DNA of 64,000 bases from Saxidomus purpurata (taxonomy: Eukaryota > Mollusca > Bivalvia > Venerida > Veneridae): positions 37,168,672 to 37,232,671 of the forward strand of contig JAFMSR010000001.1 of assembly GCA_022818135.1 (NCBI GenBank), in the 5' to 3' direction. The notes under the pieces are model-generated. The model worked only from the letters and a program-made list of their open reading frames with translations. It was not told where the DNA came from and did not search any database. A program made the translations under genes and the position numbers. The stretch's first letter is position 1. Every line of letters begins with the position of its first letter. Shown in pieces: positions 36,192 through 49,280 of this stretch.

Positions 36192-38544
36192 GCCTGAACA
36201 ACTTAATGCCTTATTGTTAACTGTGTTTAGACACATGCATTGAGTTGCAAAGGGAATTTTTTCAATCTTAATGTTCTAAACATACCAAAGACACATGAGA
36301 AATTAATATTTTAATAAAATTCATCTGGAGAATATGAAAATATCCACCTAAATCTACTGCATTACTTGGTTTGGTCACTGCACTAGTATACGAGTGTCAT
36401 TGTTAACGGTTCTAGGTAACGTGTGGTCTGGTCCTATAATTCTACAGAATAATGATTCCAAACAAGTCATTTACTGTTTGCCTTTTTACCAGGACAAACC
36501 CTACCGTGATGGTTGACATGCTATTGAATGAAGCAAATGAACCGTGTTCCACTTTTAACGGCTGGCAGAGAACCCCTGTAAAACGTTTTAATTGTCCTGG
36601 TTTTACTGCTTAAAAGAAGTCAGTAAGACAGTACTGTAAGACAATAAAATTTCTAATGGTTAGAATACAATAATTCTTTGTAATATTTGTTGCTGTTAGC
36701 AAACTCCGTTGCCTATCAAAACCACCGTTACAGAAAAGGCAAAGCCTTCACTTTCACTAACTTATTTTATAACGATAAAGTCTCAGAGAACATTATGAAA
36801 TTAGTTTTTGCCTGGTAGCATTTGTATTTTATTTTGTTATCACAAGTTTCTGTCATTGGATGCATTAAATCCATAATTACCGTGTCTCATATCGAAATCG
36901 AAAACATAATTATTATAGTCTTGGAATTACACGATAAATCTTAATCCATAAGTGTATTGCAAATACCACATATACAGATGAACAATGCAGAAACGGAACA
37001 GTTGTTGGCTAATCTTGGTCTTTGATATTTACTTAATTGTCTATGGTCGATATCCGTGACAAAGGGTTTAATGCCTATGAAAGAGATTTTTACTGTATTA
37101 GCTAGATGATTGCTTAGTCGTGTATGTGAAGTAGTGTTACAAGTACTTTGTTTGGCTAGCAAAGCCATAACTAAGTGAATCCCTCATATCCAAACTATAC
37201 TCTTATTTTCTTGATGCAGTAACAAAAACACGAATAAGTGTCTTTTATTTATTATATTAATTTGCGTACTTAACTTGCATTAAATAAACATAGGTACAAA
37301 ATGTATCATCTGTTTATGTAAAATAACGTATAAATTCTATTTAAACAGAAAACGCATTAGTTGTACATTGAAAATGGTCATAAAACAGTATGCTGTACGC
37401 ATTAAATACTTGGTAGTAAAACTAATCATAAAGATGTTATTACAATCGTTAATACTGAAAGCTTGAAATGACGTCGGTAAACCATAAATGGAAACCTGAA
37501 AACACTTCTCAGAAATCCGAAGTGGAAATACTACAGAAATTAATCTTCTAAGATATAAATCACATATAATGCAATTCAGGAACAGCGGGGTTCCGAAATC
37601 TCAAAATATATTGAATCAAGCAATACACTCAATTATCCGTACAGTATTTTCAGTTTCATGATAGGTTTTTTTACTTACACTTTAAATTTCTACCGTTTAA
37701 CATCGTTTTATGATTACCTCTGTTAGCTCAAAATTAATAGCAAAACATATTAGTTGTTATTTCTCCTTCCTTCAATTAGTTTCTACTGAAAGTATTTAAA
37801 TCAAATATATTATCTGCTTCCAAGTAGAGGGAACGAGTACATATCAAATACATAGCACGTATTCAGGTTTCAAATTTGACTGATTTATTTTTACCATCTT
37901 GAGCACCGGAAAACACTGAGTGTATTTCAAAAATAGTTTGTATGACAGCGCTGTAATGGTCGTTAGCGGATTGATGAAGCGGAAGACGGAAGTTTACAAT
38001 CAGTATTTGTAATTAATGTAGCAAACAGTAGTCCACATTAAAATACAAACACAATTCAACTGAAAATTAACTATTACGGAGAAGGTCAGATATACACATA
38101 AGAAATTAACATAAAGAATGTGATTGGTGTTTAGAAATAGACGCTATTAAATGAATTTCAGCACTTCAGTGCATGAGACAAAAAATACATTTATAACAAG
38201 CTTATATTGCTGTAAGTAGAGTGTATGGTTAAATTATGTACATTTATTCACTTCTATTTAGTTTTGCGTCTAAACTCGTGCTTTCAAAGGCTATGCATGT
38301 TATATTTGACTTACGTAAAATCAGAACGATTGTAGAGCTTATAATCCAATTATAAATTGCAAACCATAGTGTACCATTTTCAGTAGTCACTGATTGTGAC
38401 ATCGCGTATATGTAGAAGGGAAAAGATGTAAAGACTTGTGAAAACAATCATACTAAAACATATCGAACCTATTTACCAGTGACTGAGAATACCAGTGACT
38501 GAGAACGTAACTTGGGACTGATATGCAAATTGTGGCCATAAAAA

Positions 38545-38710
38545 TGGTTGATATTACTTTTTACTGGTGCTGACGGTTGCGCTGTCGTAAACCATTAAAA
38601 ATTGTCATCCTTTTTGGGCATTTTTCTCGTACACCAACATTGAAAAAAAAGTTTATTGGAAAGATGGTTTTCATTTCAAATTGCCATTCTTCTTTCTTCC
38701 AGTAATGAAA
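38545..38710 (+). repeat. Module T, copy 1
   Basis: 'tttttactg', 'ctgacg.ttgc', 'gtcgtaaacc', 'aacattgaaaaaaaagttta', 'ttggaaagatggtttt.attt' matches 49095-49262 in order. Between the two large blocks it follows copy 1 directly. Its partner lies 2 kb beyond copy 2. Confidence 0.8.
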
Positions 38711-39119
38711 CAACAATACAACACAATGTACTAGAGCAACGTCACAGAATCATCTGCATCAATTGCTTCAGTAAACTGAAGTCATTCTATCCAATATTGC
38801 AAGAATGTTTTCTTTGTTGATCGAGAATGTAAATGTCTATTACCAGAAAAGTTTGCTTCCGTATTATGTATGTATTGTAATAAAGCAAATAGCGCAAAAT
38901 GCAAAACATGCACAAAAAGTTCTCAACTTATCAAACTCTATTTCGTATTAAATAATTAAGTTACTGAAAAAGGAAAAAAAAATGAAGGCAATTTGTGAAG
39001 TATTAATGTTTTAAGTTTTTAAATTTCTCAAGGAATGCCATCAATCAAAGAAAGCTCCAAGGTCATTCAATTGTAATTTGTTTGTTTTTGTTTCTAATTC
39101 CCGAATAGTCCTGTTTTAA
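38711..39119. other. AT-rich spacer
   Basis: No gene or repeat recognised. Confidence 0.4.
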
Positions 39120-39400
39120 AATATCTTCCGAAAGCAGAATTTATTCTCTGACACGTCTGCTTCCAAGGTTCTTTACTCATTTGATATGGAACAAAGGCTA
39201 TACAGTATAAAATAATAATCTTAAGATTGTTGTCTCTAGTTCAACGACGTCAGTTTTTGGAACATCATTTGGTGAAATAATATTTACTGGTATTATAGTA
39301 CCAGAAAATCTTGGTTTCAACATTATCCGCAGGTTTCTGGACTACTATGTTCAAAGCTTGCATTGAAAAAAAATGTTCAAGTCTTTTATTTATATTTCCA
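39120..39400 (+). repeat. Partial second copy of the start of block 1
   Basis: 'cttccaaggttctttactca', 'tttgatatggaacaaag', 'agattgttg.ctcta', 'ccagaaaatcttggtttc', 'acattatccgcaggtttc' align with 31885-32100 ('ttccaagagtatttattca', 'ccagaggtttctctctg', 'acattattagcagtttc'). Confidence 0.7.
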
Positions 39401-40059
39401 TATAATTTAAGCGCAAAGGATGAGATATAATTGCATTATGAGTTTTCTAGATAATAAGTGCACTTTAAAAGATATATCCGTTATATATAAGATGAATAGC
39501 TCGGATAATTTTTTAATCTTTAATCTTAGAAGATGCCTGTTTGAGGATGATCCGTCATCCGGTCTTGTCTTCCATGCAGTACCAAACCAATTATTTCTCA
39601 TTAGATTTTATCGTCTTAATTTATATTTAATCCGGAAATATAAAGGTAACAGCACTCATTGGTATATCAACAGACTTTACAAAATATATTGTTTAACTTA
39701 ATATCATATAACAAACATCTGTTATATCAATAACGTCTTTTTTGCAGTTGTTTCTTCAGCTGATGTAGCATAATCTCCCTCGTTTTCCCTGTTTCATAAA
39801 ATCTTTACTCACGATTGTTGTAAACCAAACATGCACAATAAAAATCCTTCTTTAATGGGTGCATAAATCAATAGTACTCTTAAATACAAAGTTTCTGTTT
39901 GAAAAAGCCTAGACGAAGCAGCTAATTTAAGTTATTTCATATATGGATAATATTACTACAGATGTATTTGAATACTTGAAAACACGCTCAATTTAAAGCT
40001 CACTCAATATAATGTGTTCTTGCTATTCCACTTCAAACCATTATTATGTAGACAGATTC
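39401..40059. other. Unassigned spacer with overlapping frames
   Basis: A 93-codon plus frame (39420-39701) and a 64-codon minus frame (39407-39601) overlap on opposite strands. Neither has a recognised domain or paralog. Confidence 0.4.
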
Positions 40060-40910
40060 GCATAACTGCAGAATCTTAAAGTACACTTTTCCATTTGAGA
40101 TGCAATAAAGCTTCATCAAGTACACGCAGTCTCACTTTCGTGCATGTTACATCTATTGCTGCTTAGATATAACAGACAGTGTCGCTGAAAAAAATGACGA
40201 TGTTATTATATGTTGTCATGGAACAAATGACTAGAGAGTGAGGGAAAGAGTAGGTTCCATTGATACTGTATAAGTCTGTCTTTTAAAGGCTGTAACTCAC
40301 TGGAACGCTTATATAGAATTATATAAAAGGTAGATTACCTAAAAATGAAATGCTTAATGTATACTGTTAGATATACCAAGAGATGGAAGAAAAAGCGAGC
40401 AATAAGATAATAAACAGTGCTTAGGTAACTGTTCATGAAATTAATTACAAGAGTAGTTTGAAAAACATTTCTCCTTCTTGAAGTCCTTTAATTTTCCTGC
40501 GAGAGAATAACTGACACAGTGCAGCTTGATAAGGAGCAATATTGCTGCTGACGTTTTTCACAATTGCAAAAACATTTAAATAGTTTCATTGCAAATGATA
40601 ATGAACGTACATTACATCAATCCTAATACAATTACGTTGTGCCCAATATGCTGAAATGATCGTGAATCTTATAATTATCTTACGATTGTTAGATATCAAG
40701 CATAAAACTTTTTTGTAAGAGAAAACTCAACAGCTTCACTTTGATGCCGGCAATTAAAGCAGTATATTTTAAGTATAATATAGAACATTATTAATAGATA
40801 GACAATACCAGATGAATTACTACTGTAGTTTAATGACTTGATGCGTGTAAATAAAAGGCGTAGGTAGTGATCATTAAAATATAGACATTTCAAGCTGCAA
40901 ACCGACTGTG
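40060..40910 (+). repeat. Module N, copy 1
   Basis: Collinear with 46310-47105: 'gcttagatataacagac', 'gtgtcgctgaa', 'aatgacgatgttattat', 'gaaatgcttaatgtata', 'ttttcctgcgagagaata', 'acatttaaatagtttcattg', 'gagaaaactcaacagct', 'agatgaattactactg.agt', 'ttaatgacttgatg'. The offset is about 6.2 kb. Confidence 0.9.
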
Positions 40911-41287
40911 TTGTATTTTCATTTCATTTAACGCTTGTTTAATATATAAATATAATTATATTGCATTACATTGAGATCTTAGTAAAATGATTTTGATAGC
41001 TCTTTAATGACCCTAGGGTTCGTTTGTATTATTGTTTATGCAACGCTTTTGTTTTCGTACAAACTATTTGCGTGTGATGTTTTTAGTGTTTAAACGTACA
41101 CATGTACAACAGTAATTACTGCTAATAGCTTAATTGCCTTCGGTCCTCGTGGTTTATAATTGAACATCATGATTAAAAGGCATTTTCAGTAGTTGGTAAC
41201 GAAACGCTTGAACGAACATTTCATCTTTGTTGTAACACGTTATTTTGTTATTTTCGGCACAACATGCAATGTAATTCCATTCCAAAG

Positions 41288-41648
41288 TTAAAGGGGCACT
41301 CCCTACATCTAGCAGATTATATTCACGAAACATAGATTATGTGTTCAGTGAACGTAAAATGATAAATAGATACAATTTCAAAGAATGCCTCATTTTACGA
41401 CAATTAATCAATATAGAGGTTTTCAGTAATAAATCGCATCCACCCATCAATTGTACAACAACACCTCTACATAGCTTTTTGAATGGTTTACGGTACTGCA
41501 GTATATTTTTAACCGCTGATTTTATCGATAATGACTGGAGGTGCATAACTGAAACTTTTAGGTTAAGTTATAAAACTTCCAAAGATTTTATTATTTATTT
41601 TTTGGGGGTTATTTAGTTTGACATCAGTTATAGGGTATGTCCCTTTAA
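41288..41648 (+). mobile_element. TTAA-flanked MITE-like element, copy 4 (full length)
   Basis: TTAA at 41288-41291 and 41645-41648 brackets 353 bp starting 'aggggcactccctac' and ending 'tagggtatgtccct'. The termini are imperfect inverted repeats. The paralogous block 1 has an empty site: the same right flank (gacc.gtagcaggtgcatatac in block 1, gaccaggtgcatatac here) directly follows a single TTAA at 32655-32658. The plus (41341-41616) and minus (41546-41337) frames inside it are not kept in the copies at 18329 or 34292. Confidence 0.85.
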
Positions 41649-42772
41649 ACACGCGACCAGGTGCATATACATGACGTGTTTAAGGATAGTACCTATATGT
41701 TGTAGCACTAATTCTACTATAAATATGAGATCTGATGACAAAGTGCTTATTTCCAATTTCTAGGAAGAGTAGTTCAATAGCATTCATTTATACACATCGT
41801 GTTTTAATAAAACTGAGTATAAACAGTTTCATGATGTTATGATATACTAAATGTTTAAACGGTTTTATTACAAACAAGCGCTGTATTAATGCCGTATTTT
41901 ATCGTCTTTTATCAAAACTATAGCTTTGTCTGGACTTTATATAGTTTTATGTATTTTAACATTTTATTACAACCACAATGTAGGCAATATTGTAGAATAA
42001 GAACGAAATCACCCTCTTATCGTTTTGTTCTTTCTTGCTCATAAAAATTCATCGAGAAGAAGCCAAAAGACGATGGAATTACTTTCAGTTATTATGAATT
42101 TTCTTGCTTTATATTATTTTACCACAAATATTCCGTTTCCCATAATCTTCATATAAATATGTTACCTTTTTTATACTGTAGTAAAACAAACTTTAGTTTT
42201 AGGAGTCAGTTGCCCTGTTGATTTAGGCAATGTTTGTATATCGGCAGGTCCTGTTTTTCGACCTGGTATCAGAACATATTTTAATTAAGAAAGATGGGCA
42301 TATATTTTGTGATTTCGACGCTTCTTTTGTCTACGTAGGTTTCAAGAGGGTTCTTAAGTAAAACAAATATCTAATAACCTTATGTTTTAATTATGTTCAA
42401 TACTTTTTTTATGATATAAGAAACGAACTGCTTAATTACAAAAAAAAAAACCAAATAAAAAAAAAAGGTTTTTTCACAATCTATATGCACAGTTCACACG
42501 ATAAGTTATTTTTATTTCAGAGATCAAATGATGCATCTAAACAATTAGAAATGTTATACTTAATTTTTCAATTCTAAAGAAGATTGATTCGACATTTAAT
42601 GTATTACCAAGGATGAGTCTTTTTTAATTTCTTCTTTTATAACTTAAGCTAAGTTTCTGCGGTACAAATCATTAAAATCACCCACCCAAAAACCTGGCAT
42701 GCATTTAGATAACCTACGGCTGGGTCTGCTACCTTGCCAAAAGCCTACCGTGATTTAATTGCTTTTAAGGTT

Positions 42773-42794
42773 AAGCTAATTACCTCATTAGCTT
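42773..42794. promoter_or_regulatory. Conserved homeodomain-like palindrome, copy 2
   Basis: 'aagctaat' and 'attagctt' form perfect 8-base inverted arms around 'tacctc', one base longer on each side than copy 1 at 33776. The following 'aattacaatcgagatttt' and 'attgcttattaacgaattta' are also shared with copy 1. Function is inferred only from conservation and the TAAT cores. Confidence 0.3.
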
Positions 42795-45700
42795 TATAAT
42801 AATTACAATCGAGATTTTGATTGCTTATTAACGAATTTAATTCATAATCACTGCTGTTAAATGGATAATGCATACTAATTATATTAGAAGTTAATAACTT
42901 TGTATATGGAACTTTTTATCAAATCGTCTCTGTAAAAGCTTGTAAATACACGTTTTTGCTCATAACACAGTTTTGAATTTGGTTGATTGGTAGGACATCG
43001 TGTGCTTTCTCAAGAAAATAGTTTCTTTTCGTCGCGCACTTGTTTTAAACTAATGATACATGAGTGTATGCTCTATGATGAAATCAGAACCGGTTTTATG
43101 GAAACACTCTATACACACATACGTCGATAACAAAGACTACAAAATGTTTTATTCACAATAAATTATTTGATACAATTTTAATTTTCGTATTTAAAGTTCA
43201 GGGTATTGTGTTACCTGAATGACAAAATAATACTACATATCAAAGATCTAACGCATTTATACTTGTTCTATATGAACAACTTTAAACATGTGAACAAATA
43301 ACAGTAAGTATGTGGGAAAATGAACAAGCTGTCAACATTTTGTTATCTTTATGTCGTTTAAATAAGACAAATGCTAGAAGAGTTCAAGACCTATTGAACT
43401 TTATTTTAATTTCTGCGCCTCATGTAACCCCAATCTATATACGGAAGACATGGGCTGTTTCTAATGTTCATAATTAGTATGCAAAACCAGAAAGATTAAC
43501 GTGTCTGGCCGATGTATGAATACTGATGCAATAGCGGATTTCCTTTGTGAGAAACTATACTTTGTATTCACACTCCTCTAAAAAAAGACAACAACAGTTG
43601 CAAATCTAAAAATTGTTATACTATTAAATTACTGACTAAATGGTTGACCGGCTGTCGGACATATCGACAGCCTGACCGACACACTGATGACTCATAGACT
43701 GACTGACTGATGATGCCTGAACAACCTAATACCTTATTGATAAAGTTGTGTTTAAACACGTGCATTGATTGACATATGGATTTGTATCTCATTATGTTTT
43801 TGATTGTCAAAGACACATGAGAAATTAATACTTTCACAAACTTCATCAGGATTCACCTGTTCCACAAAGACAAAAACAACACGTCACAGCAAGAGCGAAT
43901 CGATGCAAAGTACTGAAAATTAGTAAATATCTACTACTTTACTTCGTTTGTTAGGGAGAAAGGTACAGGTGGACGAAAACACTTGGTTTGCTCAATGCAC
44001 TAGTATGTGAGTTATATTCTTAAAGGTTCTATGTAACGTGTAGTCCGGTCCTTTAATCCACAGAATTATGATTAGAAATAAGCTATTTCTTGTGTTCCCT
44101 TCTACCAGAACGAGCCCCACCGTGTGTGTTGGCATGTATTTGCACGAAGCAAATGCAATACGGCTGGCAGAGAATTCCTGTAAAAAGTTTTGATTGCAGT
44201 GATTTTCTTGCTAAAAAGAAACTTGTATGACAATACTTTAAGACGATAAAATGACTAACGGTTAAAATTTAATTCCTTGTAATCTTTGATGCTGCTTGTG
44301 CAAATACCGTTGTCGATAAAAATGTCAGTAACCTGAATTTTCACGGTCCTATTTTATAACGATGAAGCCTCACAGAGCATTATGAAATTAATTATGTTAC
44401 CTTATATTTACTAGATCAGCTTTCTGTCCTTGGATGCATTTAAACCGTGATTACTGTTTCTCATACTGTAAACTATGACATGAAGTATTGGAAACCTGCA
44501 CTTTAAAGCTTACTTTATAAGTATAATGCAAATACAAACAATGTACGTATTATATAGTTGAATAATGCAGTACCGTTACTATCGTAGGTGAATCTTTGTC
44601 TTTGATAATAACTTATTGTTAATTTAAAAAAAAAATATTATGACCGATACCCGTGGAATTGCTCTAATATATCTCATTTGTAAAAAGTGAAACACAAAAT
44701 GTTTAAGCTGCCTATGATAGAAGAATTAGAAATTAAGCTTTTAAGATATGAAGCGCAATGGTTTCTTAATCTCGATTGTTGAATTCTATTACAAGTAATT
44801 ATTTTGTCTAGCAGCCCCATAAAGAAGTGAATCCTCCAAAACTTCGAAAAATACAGTAATCGCATATACGTTCTACAGTAACAAAAACAAGAATAAGTAT
44901 CTTTAATTTATCTTATCAATCGGCGAACTTAACTTGCATTATCGTTATTACTAATCAAAATAGTTACAGATGTATCATCTGTTTATGAAAATAACGTATA
45001 AATTATATTTAAAAAGAAAGTCATTTGTTCTATGTTGAAACGGGTCATAAAACAGTATGTTGTACGCATTAAATACAGGGAAGTAAACCTAATCAGAAAG
45101 ATGTTATTGCAATCATTGATAGTGAAATGACGTTTGTAAACCATAAATAGATACCTGAAAACACTTCTCAGAAATTAGAAGTGGAAATACTACAGAAATT
45201 AATCTTCTAAAATAGAAACCACATAATGTAAATCAGAAACTGTAGGGTGGCGAAATCTCTGAAAAATAGTTAATAAATCATTATACTCAAGCATCCATAT
45301 AGACTTATTAAGTCTGTTGAGATTGAGAGGATATTTTTTCCTATAAGTATTTTTTTTTAATTACCTCTATCAAAAATTCGTTTCAACCAAAGCTCATTAG
45401 AGTCAAGAGAAGGAGAAATAGTGAAGATATTATAAGATGTCCAGAAAGGACACGAGTATGACTCTATCTAGCATCCATACAGAACGGATGTATTTTCCTA
45501 TACGTTTAGCACCGTTTCATGATTGCCTCTGTAAGCTCAACATGAATAGCAATAAATATTGTGTGTTACATGTAGTTCTCCTCTCTTCATTTTCTTTCTA
45601 TTTAAGTATTCAAATCAAACATATTATTTGCTTCAAGGTAGAGGGAACGAGTACACATCAATACATAGCACGAGTTTAGCTGTCAAATTTGACTGATTTA

Positions 45701-46309
45701 TTATCACCAGCATGAGCATAGAAAAACACCAAGATGTAATGTTCGTTAGCAGGGCGGATAAAGATGAAGAGGAAATCTTACAATTATTATTAATAATTTA
45801 AAAAAATTGTGTTTTACTTTACCTTAAGACGGAACGTAGAATTTACTGAATGAATATTAGCACTTCAGTGCATGCGAAAAAAAGAAATCAGTCCATTTAG
45901 AACAAGCTTAAATTGCTGAAGTAGAGTGTATGGCTTAACTATAAACATTTATGCACTACTATTCAATTTTGCATGTATTTTTGTTTGTTTTTACAGCTGC
46001 GTACGAATATTGAGTAAAGTACGTCAGTGTCGTGCTTCCAACGGCTATGCATGTTATAAAATTACATCGATCATAGAGTATATTTTGACAGGTTATAATC
46101 TAATAAATGCATTACCATCAAGTCTTTTTTCGCATCACAAACCATAGTTTACCGTGAATAAAGTAGAAAGGAAAATATATTGTGAGGACTTGTGAGGACA
46201 ATCATACTAAAACAAATCGAAGCTATTAACCAGTGACAGAGAACGCAAAATAGAACTGAGATGCAAATCATGGCCATAAAATTCTTTTACAATTACAACT
46301 TTAAAGTAT

Positions 46310-47105
46310 ATTATTTAATCTGAGATGCAATGAAACGTCATAAAATACATGACTGTATATGTTGTCCCACTTTCGTTCATTTTTCATGTATTGGTGCTTA
46401 GATATAACAGACGGTGTCGCTGAAGAAATGACGATGTTATTATGTTTTCGTGAAAACATCGAACAAATAACTAAAAGCAGAGCGTGACGAAGGAGTAGAC
46501 TCCGTTGATAGAGTACAGATCTGTCTATTAAAGCATGTAACATATCGGAATGCATAAAAATAAATAATCTGTTCGGTGAAATGCTTAATGTATAATGTTA
46601 GCTAATATACCATTGGAAGGACGAAAATGCTAGAAATTAGAAATTAAACATTGCTAAGGTAACTGTGCATGAACTCAATCATGAAATCAAACACAAGAGC
46701 AGTTTCTAGAAGTTCTCCTTCCTTAAGTACTTCAATTTTCCTGCGAGAGAATACCTGCCACAGCTTGATTCGGAGCAAAATTGCTGTTGATTTTTTTCAC
46801 GATTGCGGAAACATTTAAATAGTTTCATTGCACATATGAACATACACCCCTCCTTATATAATTAAGTCGTGCCCAATGTACAATATCTTTGGAGTGATTG
46901 TGAATCTTATAATTATCTTATCGTTTGTTTGATATAAAGCATAAAATTTCATTGTAAGAGAAAACTCAACAGCTTTACTTTGATGCCAGCTATTAAAGCA
47001 GTATATTGTATGTATAATATAATCATTATTAACGAATAGATAATACCAGATGAATTACTACTGCAGTTTAATGACTTGATGGCGTAGGTAGTAATCATAA
47101 GGTGC
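46310..47105 (+). repeat. Module N, copy 2
   Basis: Paralog of 40060-40910 (anchors there). The minus-strand 84-codon frame 46555-46301 is not open in copy 1. Confidence 0.9.
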
Positions 47106-49084
47106 AGCATTCTAAAGCCTTTTTGAAGTCAGAAGTGGAATATTTCTCAGAAATTAATCTTTCAAGATAAGCACAATATTCTTGTTAACTGTGGCATACA
47201 TGATTCAAAGGATCAAAGTAAGCTTAAACAGTCTGAAGAAAATAATGTCGGTAGCATACTCCAGAATTCGAGGCAAATGACTTCATATTTTAGATAAAAA
47301 GATATAATCCATTATGATACATTCCTTTAAACTACAATATATAGTAAACTATATACTATTTTAGAGACCTGTATCCAAAGTAAAATTGAGATTTAGTCGT
47401 TATATGTCGAAATTTAATGAAAAAAATTAAATCCTATTAAATACTCTACATAGAGTTAACAAATATTGTTAAAGTATAAATAATTTCGGTTTGGATATAT
47501 AAGTATTATATTTCAGTATTTCACTTGGAGTTGAGTAGTTCAGTATTGCTTGTCTAAATTTAATTTACACAGGCCAACACAACCGTTCTTCCAGAACGTT
47601 CAGTGCTTTGATTTTTGTGTGTGCCATGAAACGAGAATATCCCGCCGTGAAATCCAGGTCAGCCGCGGGTACAGGGATTTAGAGCATTTCTCATCAAGAG
47701 TTTTTATCATGGTTTAACTGCGCAGCTAGAGGTCTCGTTGATGGACATTTTAAGCACATACTCGTTTAAAGCTATAATTATTACATCTAGTCATTTTTAT
47801 TTACAATATTACGTTAATATATGGATATAAGTCACACACATGTACGAATGTGAGTTACTGATTTCGATTAACTTTTTTGATTCAACATAACGTTATATAT
47901 GGGTTGAGTTCTACGAACGTTTTTGTAAATGTGTGTCATTACTTACGGTGTCGTCACAATTATATGCGTCTCGCAAATCTCAAACAGAGTTTGTTTTTCT
48001 TGATTGTAAGGAGGATAGTTTGGACTATCATATATATTTTCTTATGGTAAAAATTAACATCAGAAAAAAATATGACTTCCAGAAATTAGATAAGCCGTAT
48101 GAGCGATGATAATTAAGTTAACTGACTTTATAAGGTAGTTCACTTGTCCATTTGCAAATGTTTGTAATTTCGCCTAAAAATCCAAACCAACCGATATTCC
48201 TTCATAACATATTACAGGAAATGCTGTTAATGTATAAAACATATTCTCCCAAAGATTGTTTTCCAGGTCGTCGCTCATTTGATAAGTTCAGTTTTTATCA
48301 AATTTACAAATATGAATAATATATATTTTTAGCGGTAAACGTTGAATCTAATCTGCATTATAGAGTTCTGAAGACACTTCAAATGATTTATTTCAAGTCT
48401 GAGACTAATTTACTTATATGTTGCCCGAAGGACTAGGTGAATATGATATTTTCCAAAATGAGGTTGCGACCTGTCGCCTGAAATCGGTTGAAAATGTTGC
48501 AGACAAATTATTAGTTTAAAGTTTTAAGAAATGTTTCGATAGGTAATCTTATATTATTTGACCTGATGAATAAAGCAAAAGATATTTGCACACGTAGAAA
48601 ATAGAAGTTATTCGAGCCTATTTAAAAGTACTAGACTCATTTGTATTCCCAAGATGTTTATTTAATCTCTCAGTTCAATCTAAATACTTCTTTATGCAAT
48701 TTTGTATTAAATCCTAGACGTGCTTTAAAGGGAAAAAATATGCAGAAAATGGAAAACTTTACTCAAACTTCAGTAATCAAATATATGTCTGCCTTACGAT
48801 ATATAAAATCTACGCTTCCATGATAAAATGTAGGTACAAATGATTTTGTAAAACGAACACATTGGTGCGAGAAAGCAGAGGTAAAACAGACTGGCAAATG
48901 CATAGCTATGTCTTACAAAACACTTATGAAATCATTTCACTTAAGGGTCAACTGAAACAGATCGTTTCTCTTTTATCTAAGTGCCAGGATATGGATTGCT
49001 TAAAAGCATTGCATAAAAGATAAACTTGCTCTTTTCGATGCACTTTCGCATTGAAACAGAAATGCAGATGCCCTCACGCAACTT
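47106..49084. other. Array II right spacer
   Basis: 47128-47172 ('gtcagaagtggaatatttct', 'cagaaattaatctttcaag') is a third fragment of the module seen at 37510 and 45175. The rest is AT-rich with no recognised gene. 47580-47700 is slightly less AT-rich (ccgccgtgaaatccagg, cagccgcgggtacaggg) and unassigned. Confidence 0.45.
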
Positions 49085-49280
49085 AGATGATGCCATAAAA
49101 TTATTGGATACTCCTCTTTTACTGCTTCTGACGCTTGCACCGTCGTAAACCCTTGCCAAATGGCCATAAATACCGCCCTTTTCTCTTATTTCCCTCAATC
49201 TGACATTGATGAAGGTAATAAAAGTTTATTGGATGAATGGTTTTTATTTCACATTTCGCCTTTTGTACATATTTGCAGTT
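49085..49280 (+). repeat. Module T, copy 2
   Basis: Paralog of 38545-38710 (anchors there). The minus-strand 73-codon frame 49198-48977 crosses its edge and is not supported. Confidence 0.8.

Larger units (their letters stand above)
31850..38600 (+). repeat. Array II large paralogous block, copy 1
   Basis: Collinear with 41.0-46.3 kb. Paired anchors: 32530/41150 (cggtcctcgtggtttataa), 33090/42125 (ttccgtttcccataa), 33680/42685 (cctggcatgcattta), 33716/42713 (cctacggctgggtctg), 35895/43438 (atatacggaagacatg), 36400/44020 (taacgtgt.gtc), 37500/45156 (cctgaaaacacttctcaga), 38160/45865 (agcacttcagtgcatg). The offset shrinks from about 9.0 to 7.5 kb because of insertions in this copy. The longest frame (108 codons, minus, 34280-33954) has multiple in-frame stops in the paralog near 43.1-43.2 kb, so no gene is called. 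Confidence 0.9.
41000..46300 (+). repeat. Array II large paralogous block, copy 2
   Basis: Paralog of 31.85-38.6 kb (anchors there). It is shorter because it lacks the MITE at 34292, the bivalve repeat at 34845 and most of 34.2-35.7 kb, and it carries its own MITE at 41288. Frames at 43616-43846 (minus), 45437-45679 and 45926-46147 (plus) are not kept in copy 1 and are not called genes. An A-rich stretch at 42440-42466 is low complexity. Confidence 0.9.

Noticed and set aside
42437..42470. Poly-A run as a retroposon tail
   Set aside because: It is A-rich on both sides with an opposing T run (low complexity), with no recognisable retroposed body upstream and no target-site duplication.
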